Virus record (IMG/VR): IMGVR_UViG_3300040801_001530
Span: 1 to 64,000 of that record
Direction: 5' to 3' (one strand)
DNA: 64,000 nucleotides
Source of the DNA: a virus
The first letter of the stretch is position 1. Each line of letters starts with the position of its first letter. Below are positions 17,839 to 25,773 of the stretch, in pieces. A program made the position numbers and the translations under genes. Below the pieces are notes generated by a model that saw only the letters and a program-made list of their open reading frames with translations, ran no database searches and was not told the origin of the DNA.

Positions 17839-17867
17839 ATCGTAGCATAACGCTAAGTTGGTGTCAA
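17839..17867 (-). promoter_or_regulatory. Promoter TTGACA-N17-TACGAT
   Basis: On the minus strand -35 TTGACA (17862-17867) and -10 TACGAT (17839-17844) with exact 17-bp spacing, upstream of the 17802 start. Confidence 0.8.
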
Positions 17868-17892
17868 TTAGAATTTATAAAATTCATAAAGC

Positions 17893-17907
17893 GTTCTAGC
17901 CATGTTC
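17893..17907. promoter_or_regulatory. GTTC-N7-GTTC site
   Basis: GTTC-TAGCCAT-GTTC, about 26 bp upstream of the -35 at 17867 and touching the stop codon of the zinc-finger gene. Confidence 0.5.
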
Positions 17908-18356
17908 TAATGTGTTGTATCCCTCTGCAATGCCATTAGACTATTTAAAAAGTTCTGGCCACTGTTGCCACCCTCGGCCTTTTTAACTGTAATCCCCCCG
18001 CCCGTGTCTTCGGGCGTATGATATGCACGCGGGGGGCCTGATACCGTGTGTGCTGGTAGAGGCGTGCTAATGCGCTGTCCGCTCTCTAGCATTTGCGCTA
18101 ACTTATCATTAATTGCGCGTAATAATTCAATAATAGAGTCATCTGTTCCAAGTGACGTGTCGCCCCGTACCGTAACAGGTTGCGTAACATTTGTTACGGT
18201 ACTTGTTACGGTACGCTTGTTACGGTTACTTTTACGCGCTGTACCACCGTGCCGAAGGCGATACGCTTCTTGCTTGCACGCATCACTACAGTATTTAGCG
18301 CGTTTTGTCTCGGCCTCAAATCTAGCACCACATGTGGTGCATTCTACAGTAACCAT
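17907..18356 (-). CDS. Zinc-finger protein, possible DNA-binding regulator
   Basis: 149 residues. The N-terminal 32 residues form a small zinc ribbon with four Cys (CTTCGARFEAETKRAKYCSD then CKQEAYRLR), a motif of DNA-associated FCS/MYND-like fingers in phages. A Thr/Val-rich repeat stretch (about 48-66) is encoded by iteron-like DNA repeats at 18168-18227. The C-terminal part is Pro/Gly-rich. Start ATG follows AGGAGGG. Its product may bind DNA, perhaps these repeats, but that is inference. Confidence 0.65.
   Translation of the reverse strand: MVTVECTTCGARFEAETKRAKYCSDACKQEAYRLRHGGTARKSNRNKRTVTSTVTNVTQPVTVRGDTSLGTDDSIIELLRAINDKLAQMLESGQRISTPLPAHTVSGPPRAYHTPEDTGGGITVKKAEGGNSGQNFLNSLMALQRDTTH
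18168..18227. repeat. Iteron-like TGTTACGGTA cluster inside the zinc-finger gene
   Basis: Three direct copies of TGTTACGGTA/T at 18192, 18204 and 18218 and two inverted relatives at 18168 (TACCGTAACA) and 18182 (GCGTAACA), within 60 bp. Confidence 0.7.
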
Positions 18357-18403
18357 TAGACCCTCCTATTTAGATTATTCCGGTTGACGATAATGGTAAA
18401 TAT

Positions 18404-18434
18404 GATGGGTGGGGGGGGGGAACCACCCCCCACC
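18404..18434 (-). terminator. G/C-run hairpin, possible terminator
   Basis: A run of about 11 G, then AACC, then a C-run forms a long hairpin (GGTGGGGG with CCCCCCACC). It lies after the 18439 gene. No T-tract follows on the minus strand, so termination is uncertain. Confidence 0.4.
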
Positions 18435-18438
18435 GGCA

Positions 18439-18654
18439 CTACGATTCGGATGTTAGTAAATGCCAAGGATAGCGTTTAATCGCCCACGCCACTAAGGCTT
18501 GCTCTACTACGTAACGGTCATGCAATGGCCTATCACGCAGCCATCGGCTTATCAGCCGAGCACGGTCTTCGTGTGTGTGCACGGCTAGTAATGCATCCCC
18601 TAACCCCGCTTCTACGATTACCTCCATCATAGTCGCAACTTTGCCGCTTACCAT
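18439..18654 (-). CDS. Small hypothetical protein
   Basis: 71 residues, helical and charged (HEDRARLISRWLRDRPLHDRYV). It overlaps the upstream gene by 7 bp, so it is part of the operon running down from the SF1 helicase and Rad52 genes. Family unknown. Confidence 0.6.
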   Translation of the reverse strand: MVSGKVATMMEVIVEAGLGDALLAVHTHEDRARLISRWLRDRPLHDRYVVEQALVAWAIKRYPWHLLTSES

Positions 18655-18926
18655 TCTCTATCCCCCGGATCATAGCAACTAATAGCACGCTTACAACCAT
18701 TATGCTGTTGCTCATAAATTAACATGATCGGCGTAGGTAGTACACACGTGCACTTATTGTAAAAATTAATACCGCTAGTTGACTCGACACCCGCCAGATC
18801 GAGTAGGTGAACTGTCAAACTAGGCCCGATGTGAACACCCACCGCACTTGCCGCAAAACCATCATATAAAAACTCGCTAATTTGAACTTCGTACAATTTT
18901 GGGGCGTTCTGCTGCTTCTTAGTCAT
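18648..18926 (-). CDS. Small hypothetical protein in recombination operon
   Basis: 92 residues from the ATG at 18926, which overlaps the end of the Rad52-like gene. The longer form to 18947 would overlap more. It contains several Cys (CTCVLP, NGCKRAISCYD). No known domain. It is translationally coupled to the annealing protein and may assist it. Confidence 0.6.
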   Translation of the reverse strand: MTKKQQNAPKLYEVQISEFLYDGFAASAVGVHIGPSLTVHLLDLAGVESTSGINFYNKCTCVLPTPIMLIYEQQHNGCKRAISCYDPGDREW

Positions 18927-20064
18927 ATGGTTTACCTTCCACCTCAAGCTGATTACGTAATTGTGCTAATTCCCGCCCGGCGTCGCGTGCAGATAATCCT
19001 GTTAGACTTTGCACATTATATTTACTTAATAATGTTTGTGTGTATTGTTGACCGCCATCCTCATAGATAGTAGCCGCGTTTGTCATTAATGCGTTAAGCA
19101 CATCAGGCACTACTAGCGCCGTGCCCGGTGCGTTATGTCCGTTAGCCGCTTCTTTGGTATCAGTAAACGCTGGCCATTTATTAATAAGGCCTTGCAGAAT
19201 ATTGGCGGGTAAATCGATTAGTGCGGCATATTGTTGCCCTGTTTGCCCGCTCGCCCATGCCAGTTGCGCCGCCACCTTTTGCTCATACTCATCTTCTGTA
19301 TATTGCGCCAAACCCCGGCGTCGGTGCTCGTCTACCATCGCCTGCGTTGTTAGCGCGGGCGCGTGGGCAATCGACGTAACTTTAGCTTGTGTGTCCTGTG
19401 TTGGTGTGGGTGGGCTAGCCTGGCTGGGCTGTGCTCGCGGCTTACCGACGCGCTGGTCTTGCAGACGGTAAATAAACTGCTTGCGCTCTTTTGGATCCTT
19501 AATACTCATGAACTCTTTTACGCGGTCATCAGCCCGCTTAAAATCACCACCGGTCGCTTTGCCATCCCAATAGGTGGTTAAGAATAGATGACGCTCCCAC
19601 GACGGGATAGCATCCGGCAACCATCGGGGCGTAACCACGGTGTTATAGATGTCATTCGCCCCGCAAATATTACCCATGCTAGCGGCCCGCCGGATACTAT
19701 CAGTAAAACCGCCTTTAACGCCTTCCTCGTTGCCGGTGTCTTCACCCACATTTGTAAGCCGGATTAGTACCCCGTCTAGCCCACGAATGACAATAGTAAG
19801 GTAATGCCCAACTGGCATAGGCTGGGCAAAACCCTTAACGGTTGAGTAAGCCCGCTCATGCTCTACCCACCAATTACCCAACCCTAACACAGTGTTAAGA
19901 CGGTCTACGATGTCTCGTGTGTCAATGTAGGGAGCCATCATATGCGCCTCGGTGGGCTTGCCTTTGTCTTTTGTGCTAATCGGCACATATTTAAGCCGTG
20001 TCGGGTCTATACGCTTTTGTAATGCCGCTACCACATCGGGCGGCAAGTGTTGTGTAAGTGACAT
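18919..20064 (-). CDS. Rad52/22-type single-strand annealing protein
   Basis: 381 residues. The N-terminal 160 residues match the Rad52/Rad22 annealing fold: APYIDTRDIVDRLNTVLG, NWWVEHERAYSTVKG, and the Gly/Asp-rich GEDTGNEEGVKGGFTDSIRRAAS, followed by the WLPDA segment. Such proteins form rings that anneal complementary single strands during phage recombination and replication. The C-terminal half is Ala/Gln/Pro-rich with a helical end and may bind partner proteins. Start ATG follows AAGGAGG. It is flanked by an SF1 helicase gene (20076) and small genes, a typical recombination cassette. No exonuclease partner is seen next to it. Confidence 0.88.
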   Translation of the reverse strand: MSLTQHLPPDVVAALQKRIDPTRLKYVPISTKDKGKPTEAHMMAPYIDTRDIVDRLNTVLGLGNWWVEHERAYSTVKGFAQPMPVGHYLTIVIRGLDGVLIRLTNVGEDTGNEEGVKGGFTDSIRRAASMGNICGANDIYNTVVTPRWLPDAIPSWERHLFLTTYWDGKATGGDFKRADDRVKEFMSIKDPKERKQFIYRLQDQRVGKPRAQPSQASPPTPTQDTQAKVTSIAHAPALTTQAMVDEHRRRGLAQYTEDEYEQKVAAQLAWASGQTGQQYAALIDLPANILQGLINKWPAFTDTKEAANGHNAPGTALVVPDVLNALMTNAATIYEDGGQQYTQTLLSKYNVQSLTGLSARDAGRELAQLRNQLEVEGKPYD

Positions 20065-20075
20065 GTCTAACCTCC

Positions 20076-21914
20076 TTAGATATGCAGATATTTAGCGCGT
20101 TGGCGTGCAATAAACGCTTGTTGGCGGATCTGGATACCGTCGGCGCTCATTAACCGTTTAGGCCACCATTGCATTAAATGCTTTAGCTCTACGTTAACGG
20201 TATCCTCAAACCCGAAGCCCCCATCGCCATACGCCCAATAGACAAACTCATGTGAGTCTATCTCCGGTACCATCGGGTAATCATAACCCCAATCGGCACC
20301 TTCAGCCTCGTAAAAGTCACTGCTATCATAGCGCGGCCCGGCCAACGGGGTGGGGGGGTGGTCTACATAGTATAGCATAGATTTACCCCGCGTGATAGCT
20401 ACAAAAATCAGGTTTAGCTCCTCTTGCCGTTGCCACGGCAACATATCAGGATAGTCTAGCGGCATAGACTCGGTGTCAATGAGTACCACATTAGCAGCCT
20501 CTAACCCTTTGGCGCGATGGATAGAGCTAAGCGTAATTCGCGCCTTCGATTTATCGTTAAAAAGCGCTTTGATTTGTGCCTCTAGCGCTCTGGCATCGGG
20601 CGCTTCAAATGCATTGTGGCACGTAATGAGCGCGTTAATCTGGTCGCGATAGGCATCTATGATGCTTTGGGATGTATCCGACTCCGCCATGCGCTTTGTC
20701 TGCTCAATCTCATAAGCACGGGCGTATGTCTCAAACTTAGCATAATCGAATGTGGGACTAGTGGCACCAAATGGCGTGCTAGGATAGCGGTGCTTTTGGA
20801 TAGCGCGGAGGTGCTTTACTAATCCGCTAGCAATATCTTTGCCAAGCACGCGGCATGGTATCCGCTTGGCTAGCAACTGATGAGCCAGCGCTAGCATCGG
20901 GGCGTTGCGCCGTGACACAATTAGCGTGTTATCTGACCACGTGCCGATATTATCGAGTAGCCAGGCTTCGGTAATGGTGCGAATACCACCGGCTGCGGCA
21001 TTAGGCGCGGCTTGCAAGTCAGCTACTAGACGTTTAGCCTCCTCGACATGTGCCACGGGGCAACGGTAAGTAATGGGTTGGCTAAACACCTGTGCATCTA
21101 ATAGTTTAATCAGCTTGTCAAACGCGCCGCTATCGGCACCGGCAAACCCATAAATACTTTGGTTAGGGTCTCCAACAGCGATAACGCGGCCCGTTGGCTT
21201 ACATGAGCGGCGGAGCACCTCTAGCTTAAGGGTGTCTAAATCCTGCGCCTCGTCTACTAGCACAAAATCGTACTGCGGGAATGTAAGGTTATCCGCTACA
21301 GGTATATAGAGTTGCTCAATAAAAAGCAGGGGATGCTGCCAATAGCTATCAAGCGCTAACTTATGCGACTCTTCCACCACAATCGGGGCCATGCGTAGCA
21401 TATCGGCATGGGTGGGCAAGCCGTAATAGCGCGCCGTAGCGGCTACGGCTTCGGGCTTATCAAGCGGTGTTAGTGTATATCGCAACATGTCGGCTAATGT
21501 CGCCATATGCTTAGCCATCTCGGCCCGCGCCCAATCCTTTTTATAGTGGTGCTGGTCAAGCAACCGTGTAATAATATCTGATTGCTTAAATCGTTGCACT
21601 TGGCTAGCTAGGTTGAATTTTGCTTCGGGATAGCCAGCCCGTAAAACGCTATAGGCGTGGCTATGGATGGTAGACAGCTTTAGGCGTTTACCCTTAATAT
21701 GCTCTTTTAGCATATCATCACCCTTAAGCTCGGCTACAATCGAGTTATTAAACGCAAACATGGCGATAGATGCCTCAGTAGCGCTTGCGATCTGTTCCAC
21801 CATGCGCTTAAGCAAAAATGACTTACCGGAGCCGGGGCCAGCCATAATGGCCCCGTGCCCCGTACCGCTGGCCACAAAATCTAGTATGGCCTGCTGATAC
21901 CGATTTAGCGACAT
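20076..21914 (-). CDS. UvrD/Rep-like superfamily 1 helicase
   Basis: 612 residues. Q motif (NRYQQAILDF) at about 4-13, Walker A GPGSGKS at about 26-32, Walker B LVDEAQD at about 215-221, motif III (VGDPNQSIYGFAGA), motif IV region (ITYRCP) and motifs V/VI (SSIHRAKGLEAANVVLIDT, LIFVAITRGKSMLY) are all present. SF1A helicases of this type move 3'-5' on single strands and act in recombination and fork repair. The stop lies 12 bp before the Rad52-like start, so the two are probably made together. The start overlaps the preceding gene's stop. Confidence 0.93.
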   Translation of the reverse strand: MSLNRYQQAILDFVASGTGHGAIMAGPGSGKSFLLKRMVEQIASATEASIAMFAFNNSIVAELKGDDMLKEHIKGKRLKLSTIHSHAYSVLRAGYPEAKFNLASQVQRFKQSDIITRLLDQHHYKKDWARAEMAKHMATLADMLRYTLTPLDKPEAVAATARYYGLPTHADMLRMAPIVVEESHKLALDSYWQHPLLFIEQLYIPVADNLTFPQYDFVLVDEAQDLDTLKLEVLRRSCKPTGRVIAVGDPNQSIYGFAGADSGAFDKLIKLLDAQVFSQPITYRCPVAHVEEAKRLVADLQAAPNAAAGGIRTITEAWLLDNIGTWSDNTLIVSRRNAPMLALAHQLLAKRIPCRVLGKDIASGLVKHLRAIQKHRYPSTPFGATSPTFDYAKFETYARAYEIEQTKRMAESDTSQSIIDAYRDQINALITCHNAFEAPDARALEAQIKALFNDKSKARITLSSIHRAKGLEAANVVLIDTESMPLDYPDMLPWQRQEELNLIFVAITRGKSMLYYVDHPPTPLAGPRYDSSDFYEAEGADWGYDYPMVPEIDSHEFVYWAYGDGGFGFEDTVNVELKHLMQWWPKRLMSADGIQIRQQAFIARQRAKYLHI

Positions 21915-22183
21915 TAGTTATCCCCCTCTACGATAATCTCGATAAGTTGGATAGCCGCTTCCATCTCGTTAACTGCGTGTTCTAATGCATCAATAATGCC
22001 TGCATCTAAGTTGTGTGCGATAGCCGCCTTTAGACACGACTTAACTACTGATTTAGCCGCAATGGTTGCGCCGTGCGTTTGGTCGTATGCTTTAAATGCC
22101 ACACGGGCGGCCTCTACCGTGGCTTCGATAGCTTGGCTTGTATGCGTATCGGTAATCAATTGTTGGATCTGCTTAGCGTCCAA
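21914..22183 (-). CDS. Small helical protein upstream of the helicase
   Basis: 89 residues, almost entirely helical and Ala-rich, starting at a TTG six bases after AAGGAG. It overlaps the helicase start by one base. No domain recognised. Heads the leftward recombination operon. Confidence 0.55.
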   Translation of the reverse strand: MDAKQIQQLITDTHTSQAIEATVEAARVAFKAYDQTHGATIAAKSVVKSCLKAAIAHNLDAGIIDALEHAVNEMEAAIQLIEIIVEGDN

Positions 22184-22253
22184 AGTAGACTCCTTTGTTC
22201 CATAAATTAACGTGTAGCCTCTAGGCTACGCTAATACCCTGTTATTGTCAATA

Positions 22254-22283
22254 GAACAAAAGTTAGAACACCAGATTAGAGTT
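22254..22283 (+). promoter_or_regulatory. GTTC-type upstream element
   Basis: Two GAAC cores separated by 8 bp, followed by ACCAGATTAGAG: the reverse complement of the conserved CTCTAATCTGGTGTTCTA element. It precedes the 22305 promoter by about 20 bp. Confidence 0.5.
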
Positions 22284-22293
22284 TTATTTTATC

Positions 22294-22333
22294 GCCCCGC
22301 TGGCTTGCCTGTGGGGCTTTTTTGCGGTATACT
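22294..22333 (+). promoter_or_regulatory. Combined hairpin-terminator and promoter
   Basis: Hairpin GCCCCGC...GTGGGGC followed by T6 (22318-22323). -35 TTGCCT (22305-22310) lies in the loop, a 17-bp spacer runs through the descending stem and T-tract, and -10 TATACT is at 22328-22333. It drives the small gene at 22377. Confidence 0.75.
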
Positions 22334-22376
22334 TAAAGCATAGTCAATCAAGGAACAATCCAACAAGGAGCGCAAG

Positions 22377-22538
22377 ATGTTTAAGTTTGAGATGAACGGT
22401 AACGAATACCAGACCGACGAACAAACCATCAAGGTCTTACGGCAGGCTGTGGCAATTTACAAGGAGACAGGTAGCGCGAGTATGGTGGCCGCCGTAATGG
22501 CATTAGGGCTAAAAGCCGGGCGTATTGTCAAATTGTAG
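22377..22538 (+). CDS. Small orphan protein (53 aa)
   Basis: ATG 22377 to TAG 22538, preceded by AACAAGGAG and the cassette promoter. The product begins MFKFEMNGNEYQTDEQTI and is helical after that, with a C-terminal AVMALGLKAGRIVKL. It may be a small HTH-like peptide, but no family is recognised. Followed by its own terminator at 22555. Confidence 0.7.
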   Translation: MFKFEMNGNEYQTDEQTIKVLRQAVAIYKETGSASMVAAVMALGLKAGRIVKL

Positions 22539-22554
22539 TCCCGCCCACAGCCCG

Positions 22555-22584
22555 ACACCCCCTAAAAACTAGGGGGTGTATTTT
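22555..22584 (+). terminator. Terminator of the 22377 gene
   Basis: ACACCCCCTA-AAAAC-TAGGGGGTGT followed by ATTTT. The same hairpin type stands before the 37230 cassette on the other strand. Confidence 0.8.
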
Positions 22585-22598
22585 ACCCCAAAACGCGG

Positions 22599-22655
22599 TA
22601 TACTAGTATCATAGTCAAGGGAGGCAACAAGCCCCCCGATAACCAACAAGGAGAG
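22599..22655 (+). promoter_or_regulatory. Small-gene promoter cassette
   Basis: -10 TATACT (22599-22604), then AGTATCATAGTCAAGGGAGG, a CCCCCCG block and AACAAGGAG. Nearly identical, base for base, to the minus-strand cassette at 37175-37235. Confidence 0.7.
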
Positions 22656-22660
22656 CTAAA

Positions 22661-22930
22661 ATGAGTAACCAAATGATTAACGAGATTAAAAAAGCGGCGC
22701 AACAAAACGCGGTGTCAAAAATCCAAAGCCTGACAGGCTACACTATTTACCACATGGCCGACAACAGCGCGATCGCTATCAAAAATATGACTGTGAAGGT
22801 TCACCCGGCCAACGCGCAAGGCACCTGGGTTGAGTTGAGCGGCCTAACGCACAGCATGGTCAAGCACTATCAAGCGAACACCCGTCAATGGTGCACGGCA
22901 TTGGGCAATGGTCACACTGTCATCAGCTAG
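22661..22930 (+). CDS. Small orphan protein
   Basis: 89 residues from the ATG with AAGGAG seven bases upstream. Begins with a helix (INEIKKAAQQNAVSKIQSL) and then strands. Unrecognised. Single-gene cassette with its own promoter and a terminator at 22957. Confidence 0.72.
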   Translation: MSNQMINEIKKAAQQNAVSKIQSLTGYTIYHMADNSAIAIKNMTVKVHPANAQGTWVELSGLTHSMVKHYQANTRQWCTALGNGHTVIS

Positions 22931-22956
22931 CTCCACACAACCTAAGTAACCCCAAA

Positions 22957-22982
22957 AACCCCGCCCACAAAGCGGGGTTTTT
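22957..22982 (+). terminator. Terminator of the 22661 gene
   Basis: AACCCCGC-CCACAAA-GCGGGGTT followed by TTTGTTTG; same hairpin as at 16722 on the other strand. Confidence 0.85.
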
Positions 22983-23021
22983 GTTTGCCTAATGCTAGCG
23001 CGTTGGGGGAGGGCGGGGAAT

Positions 23022-23057
23022 AAAAAAGCCCCAGGCTAGTCAGACCTAGGGCGGGGC
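23022..23057 (-). terminator. Terminator of the leftward replication operon
   Basis: On the minus strand GCCCCGCCCTAGG pairs with CCTGGGGC, followed by T6. It lies downstream of the 23160 gene. Bases 23058-23159 hold no gene I can support. Confidence 0.75.
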
Positions 23058-23159
23058 ACAGCAGCGGCAACCTTTAGGCGTTGCAACCATTCTACACACC
23101 ACTCATGCAACAGGAGATGAGTACATCATACCATGCTTGTTATTCGCTGTCAACACCTG

Positions 23160-23474
23160 CTAATTGTTGGAATAACGACCACATAACAACTGTGTTGGCG
23201 TTTTGGGCGCGGCAAGGGCTTGCCGCTCAGCATGGCTATAGAGCGCGTCTAGCGCGTTGGTTGCAATATCCGCCGTTGCCATCGCGCCGAGATACCAACC
23301 AACACCAAAAGCCTTAGCGGGGTCATCCTCTACCATTTTTAGGGCCTGTACACGCATAAGCGGATTAGGATCCTTATCCTCCCGTCCTGACATCCCTACA
23401 GCAACAAGCGCAAGCAAGAGGCGCTCCTCGGTTGTCAATCCTGGCATATCTGTAGCGTTTAGTCTGTTATTCAT
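23160..23474 (-). CDS. Small hypothetical protein in replication operon
   Basis: 104 residues, helical, acidic in the centre (EDKDPNPLMRVQALKMVEDDP). It overlaps the stop of the methyltransferase gene by 4 bp, so it is the last gene of the leftward replication operon. Family unknown. Confidence 0.62.
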   Translation of the reverse strand: MNNRLNATDMPGLTTEERLLLALVAVGMSGREDKDPNPLMRVQALKMVEDDPAKAFGVGWYLGAMATADIATNALDALYSHAERQALAAPKTPTQLLCGRYSNN

Positions 23475-24388
23475 TCTATATCCTTTAGCCTCTTAAATAG
23501 AGGCAATTCTTCTTGATAATCACTTATCCATAAAACCTCGGTGCGTTGCTGATTAGCTAAAACATTGCCCGCACCTTGTAGGTTACTAGCACGTGTTCGC
23601 CCTGATACATTGGTAGTAACGCTAAACTCTATGCGTTGCCACCCTGCGGCCTCTAGAGGCTCATAAATCGCGTTTGGATAGCCCGACACTACGCTATGCC
23701 CTTTAAGCGCTAGAATCGCCTCTACTAGTGCCGTGTGTGCCTCTATGGTCATGTTGTGGTGGTAGAACTTCTGTGTACTATCCCATGTAGTGGGTACATA
23801 CGGCGGGTCGATATAAAATAATGTGTCGGGCGTATCATAGCGTGCTAGGATTTTTTGCCATGTATCGTGCTCAATTTGCACACGCTGTAAGCGCTGGTGG
23901 ATAGCTGGCAATCGCTCAACCGCTTTTAACCATTTTGAGTTTGCGCTTGACATCCCCGCATGAGACTCAGCCACGCTAAACGGATAGCCTCCGCCCCATT
24001 TGCCCCCGAAGGACTGATACGCGACATAATACCATCTTATCACACGTTCTATAATATCGCAATCCTCTAGGACGTTGCCTTCGGCATATGCCACTTTTGC
24101 CTCGGTGCGATATTCGTTATAGAGTTGGCGTGATACCGGCAACAGGCTAACGCGGCGCTCAAACTCACTATAGAGCACCGGATCAGATAGCACTTTAAAT
24201 AGCTCATATAAGCGGCTATCTAGGTCGTTATACGTCTCAATCGGAGCTGGGGGCTTAGCCAACATGATGCTAGCCCCGCCGCCAAACGGCTCGACATAAT
24301 GCCGATGGGGGATGTCTACTAAGTAAGGCATGATTTTTGTAACCATCAACCCTTTACCGCCTACCCACGTAATCGGGCTTCTAGGCAT
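23471..24388 (-). CDS. D12-class N6-adenine DNA methyltransferase (Dam-like)
   Basis: 305 residues from the ATG at 24388, which overlaps the helicase stop (TGATG). Motifs are WVGGKG near the N-terminus, YVEPFGGGAS (SAM binding), and YIDPPY (catalytic) near residue 200, in the order of the alpha-group (Dam, D12) enzymes. These transfer a methyl group from SAM to N6 of adenine in a short target. In a phage this usually protects DNA from host restriction. The length is slightly above E. coli Dam. Target sequence cannot be read from the protein; GATC is one possibility. Two further methyltransferase genes lie at 44098 and 45849. Confidence 0.92.
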   Translation of the reverse strand: MPRSPITWVGGKGLMVTKIMPYLVDIPHRHYVEPFGGGASIMLAKPPAPIETYNDLDSRLYELFKVLSDPVLYSEFERRVSLLPVSRQLYNEYRTEAKVAYAEGNVLEDCDIIERVIRWYYVAYQSFGGKWGGGYPFSVAESHAGMSSANSKWLKAVERLPAIHQRLQRVQIEHDTWQKILARYDTPDTLFYIDPPYVPTTWDSTQKFYHHNMTIEAHTALVEAILALKGHSVVSGYPNAIYEPLEAAGWQRIEFSVTTNVSGRTRASNLQGAGNVLANQQRTEVLWISDYQEELPLFKRLKDIE

Positions 24389-25773
24389 CACACGCCCTCC
24401 GGTGCTATATCGTAATACCATTGCTCCACGCTAGAGTAATACACAGGCACCTTACGCGGGTACCCGTTGCGGTTATGGGTAATCGCCAGGATACGTACGC
24501 CCGACTCGGCGGGGTCAAACTCTACGGTTTTATTCCGCCCGTCTTCGTCTTTGATAACCATATCTCTAGTATACCCTCCGGCCTCATTTTGCATCTTGAC
24601 AACCACTTCCGACCATTGTTCTATTTTTTGTGACTCATACACTGAGCCATCTACGTTCAGTTGTGCGGCTGTTAATATTGCTACTTGCATATCTCTAGCA
24701 ATATCCTTAATGCCTAGCATAACATCCCCCACTACAGCATAGCGATTTTGGCCCCGTATCCGCTGATCGGGATGCATAATTTGAGTGTAGTCGATAACTA
24801 CCAAGTCAACCGTGCCATGCTCGTTAGTGACGCGCTTTAGGCTAGCGCGTATGTCACTAGGGGTAGCACTGTCTCTATCATAGATAATATGCATCTTTTT
24901 AGCAACCTCGGCGTAGCTTTTGGCTAGTGTGATGTCCGCCGAAGACGCCGGGTCTAGCTTATCAAGTACAGGCTGTTGCAAGGTTGTCTCCATTTGCAAA
25001 ATACGCCTAAACATTTGCTGGCTTGTCATCTCCCGTGTAACTACTAACACCCGCTTACCCATTCGTGCAGCGTTAATAGCCCATTGCATCATTACGCGGG
25101 TCTTACCCCACTTTGTAACTGCCCCAATTACAAACAATTGCGCCGGTTGGATACCACCGCCAACCGCTCTATCAAAATCTTTTAGTCCCATCCCGATAAA
25201 TTCGGGGCTACCATTCTCTAGCCACTCAACCAGCGCCTGCGCCTCCTCGGCGTGGGTAGTATAGGTGGCTCTAATATCCGTAGATGCGATGTCATTAACC
25301 GCTAAGCTAGCCTCCTTAAATACCTCGTTAATATCGCGCTCTTTATCATTTGCTAATTTTGCGATAGCGCTAGCCGCCTCTAATAGCTTGCGCCGTAACG
25401 CCATACGGTGCACGATATGACCATAAACCTCTGCGTGTAGCGCGGTGGGGTTAGTATTAATAAGTAGTACTAGATAGTTAGAACCACCTATCTCATCTAG
25501 TGCGGTAAGCGCGGCATTGGAGCCTGGCATGGTCTTTAGCTCCTCAGCTACGGATATATTATCAATATCCTCGCCACGGCTATGCAGGCGTTGCATAGCA
25601 TTAAAAATAATGCCATGCTTTACTAAAAAAAACGAGTCAGGGCTTAAAAATTCTAAGCGCTCAATTGGCGGCTTGCTATCTAGCGTGCCGATTAGCACCG
25701 CGCCTAATACAGCCCGCTCGGCCTCTATGCTATGCGGCCCTGTAAAAACAACGGCTTGGTTGTTATCATCCAT
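24388..25773 (-). CDS. DnaB-like replicative helicase
   Basis: 461 residues from the ATG at 25773, which has GGAGG eight bases upstream; a TTG at 25788 would be the alternative. The N-terminal domain (SIEAERAVLGAVLIG) and linker are those of DnaB. The RecA-like core has Walker A with an unusual TKWGKT, Walker B VDLVVIDYTQIM, and the arginine-finger segment near the C-terminus (THNRNG). DnaB helicases form hexamers that unwind forks 5'-3'. With the initiator upstream and no phage polymerase, it probably recruits the host replisome. Confidence 0.92.
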   Translation of the reverse strand: MDDNNQAVVFTGPHSIEAERAVLGAVLIGTLDSKPPIERLEFLSPDSFFLVKHGIIFNAMQRLHSRGEDIDNISVAEELKTMPGSNAALTALDEIGGSNYLVLLINTNPTALHAEVYGHIVHRMALRRKLLEAASAIAKLANDKERDINEVFKEASLAVNDIASTDIRATYTTHAEEAQALVEWLENGSPEFIGMGLKDFDRAVGGGIQPAQLFVIGAVTKWGKTRVMMQWAINAARMGKRVLVVTREMTSQQMFRRILQMETTLQQPVLDKLDPASSADITLAKSYAEVAKKMHIIYDRDSATPSDIRASLKRVTNEHGTVDLVVIDYTQIMHPDQRIRGQNRYAVVGDVMLGIKDIARDMQVAILTAAQLNVDGSVYESQKIEQWSEVVVKMQNEAGGYTRDMVIKDEDGRNKTVEFDPAESGVRILAITHNRNGYPRKVPVYYSSVEQWYYDIAPEGV

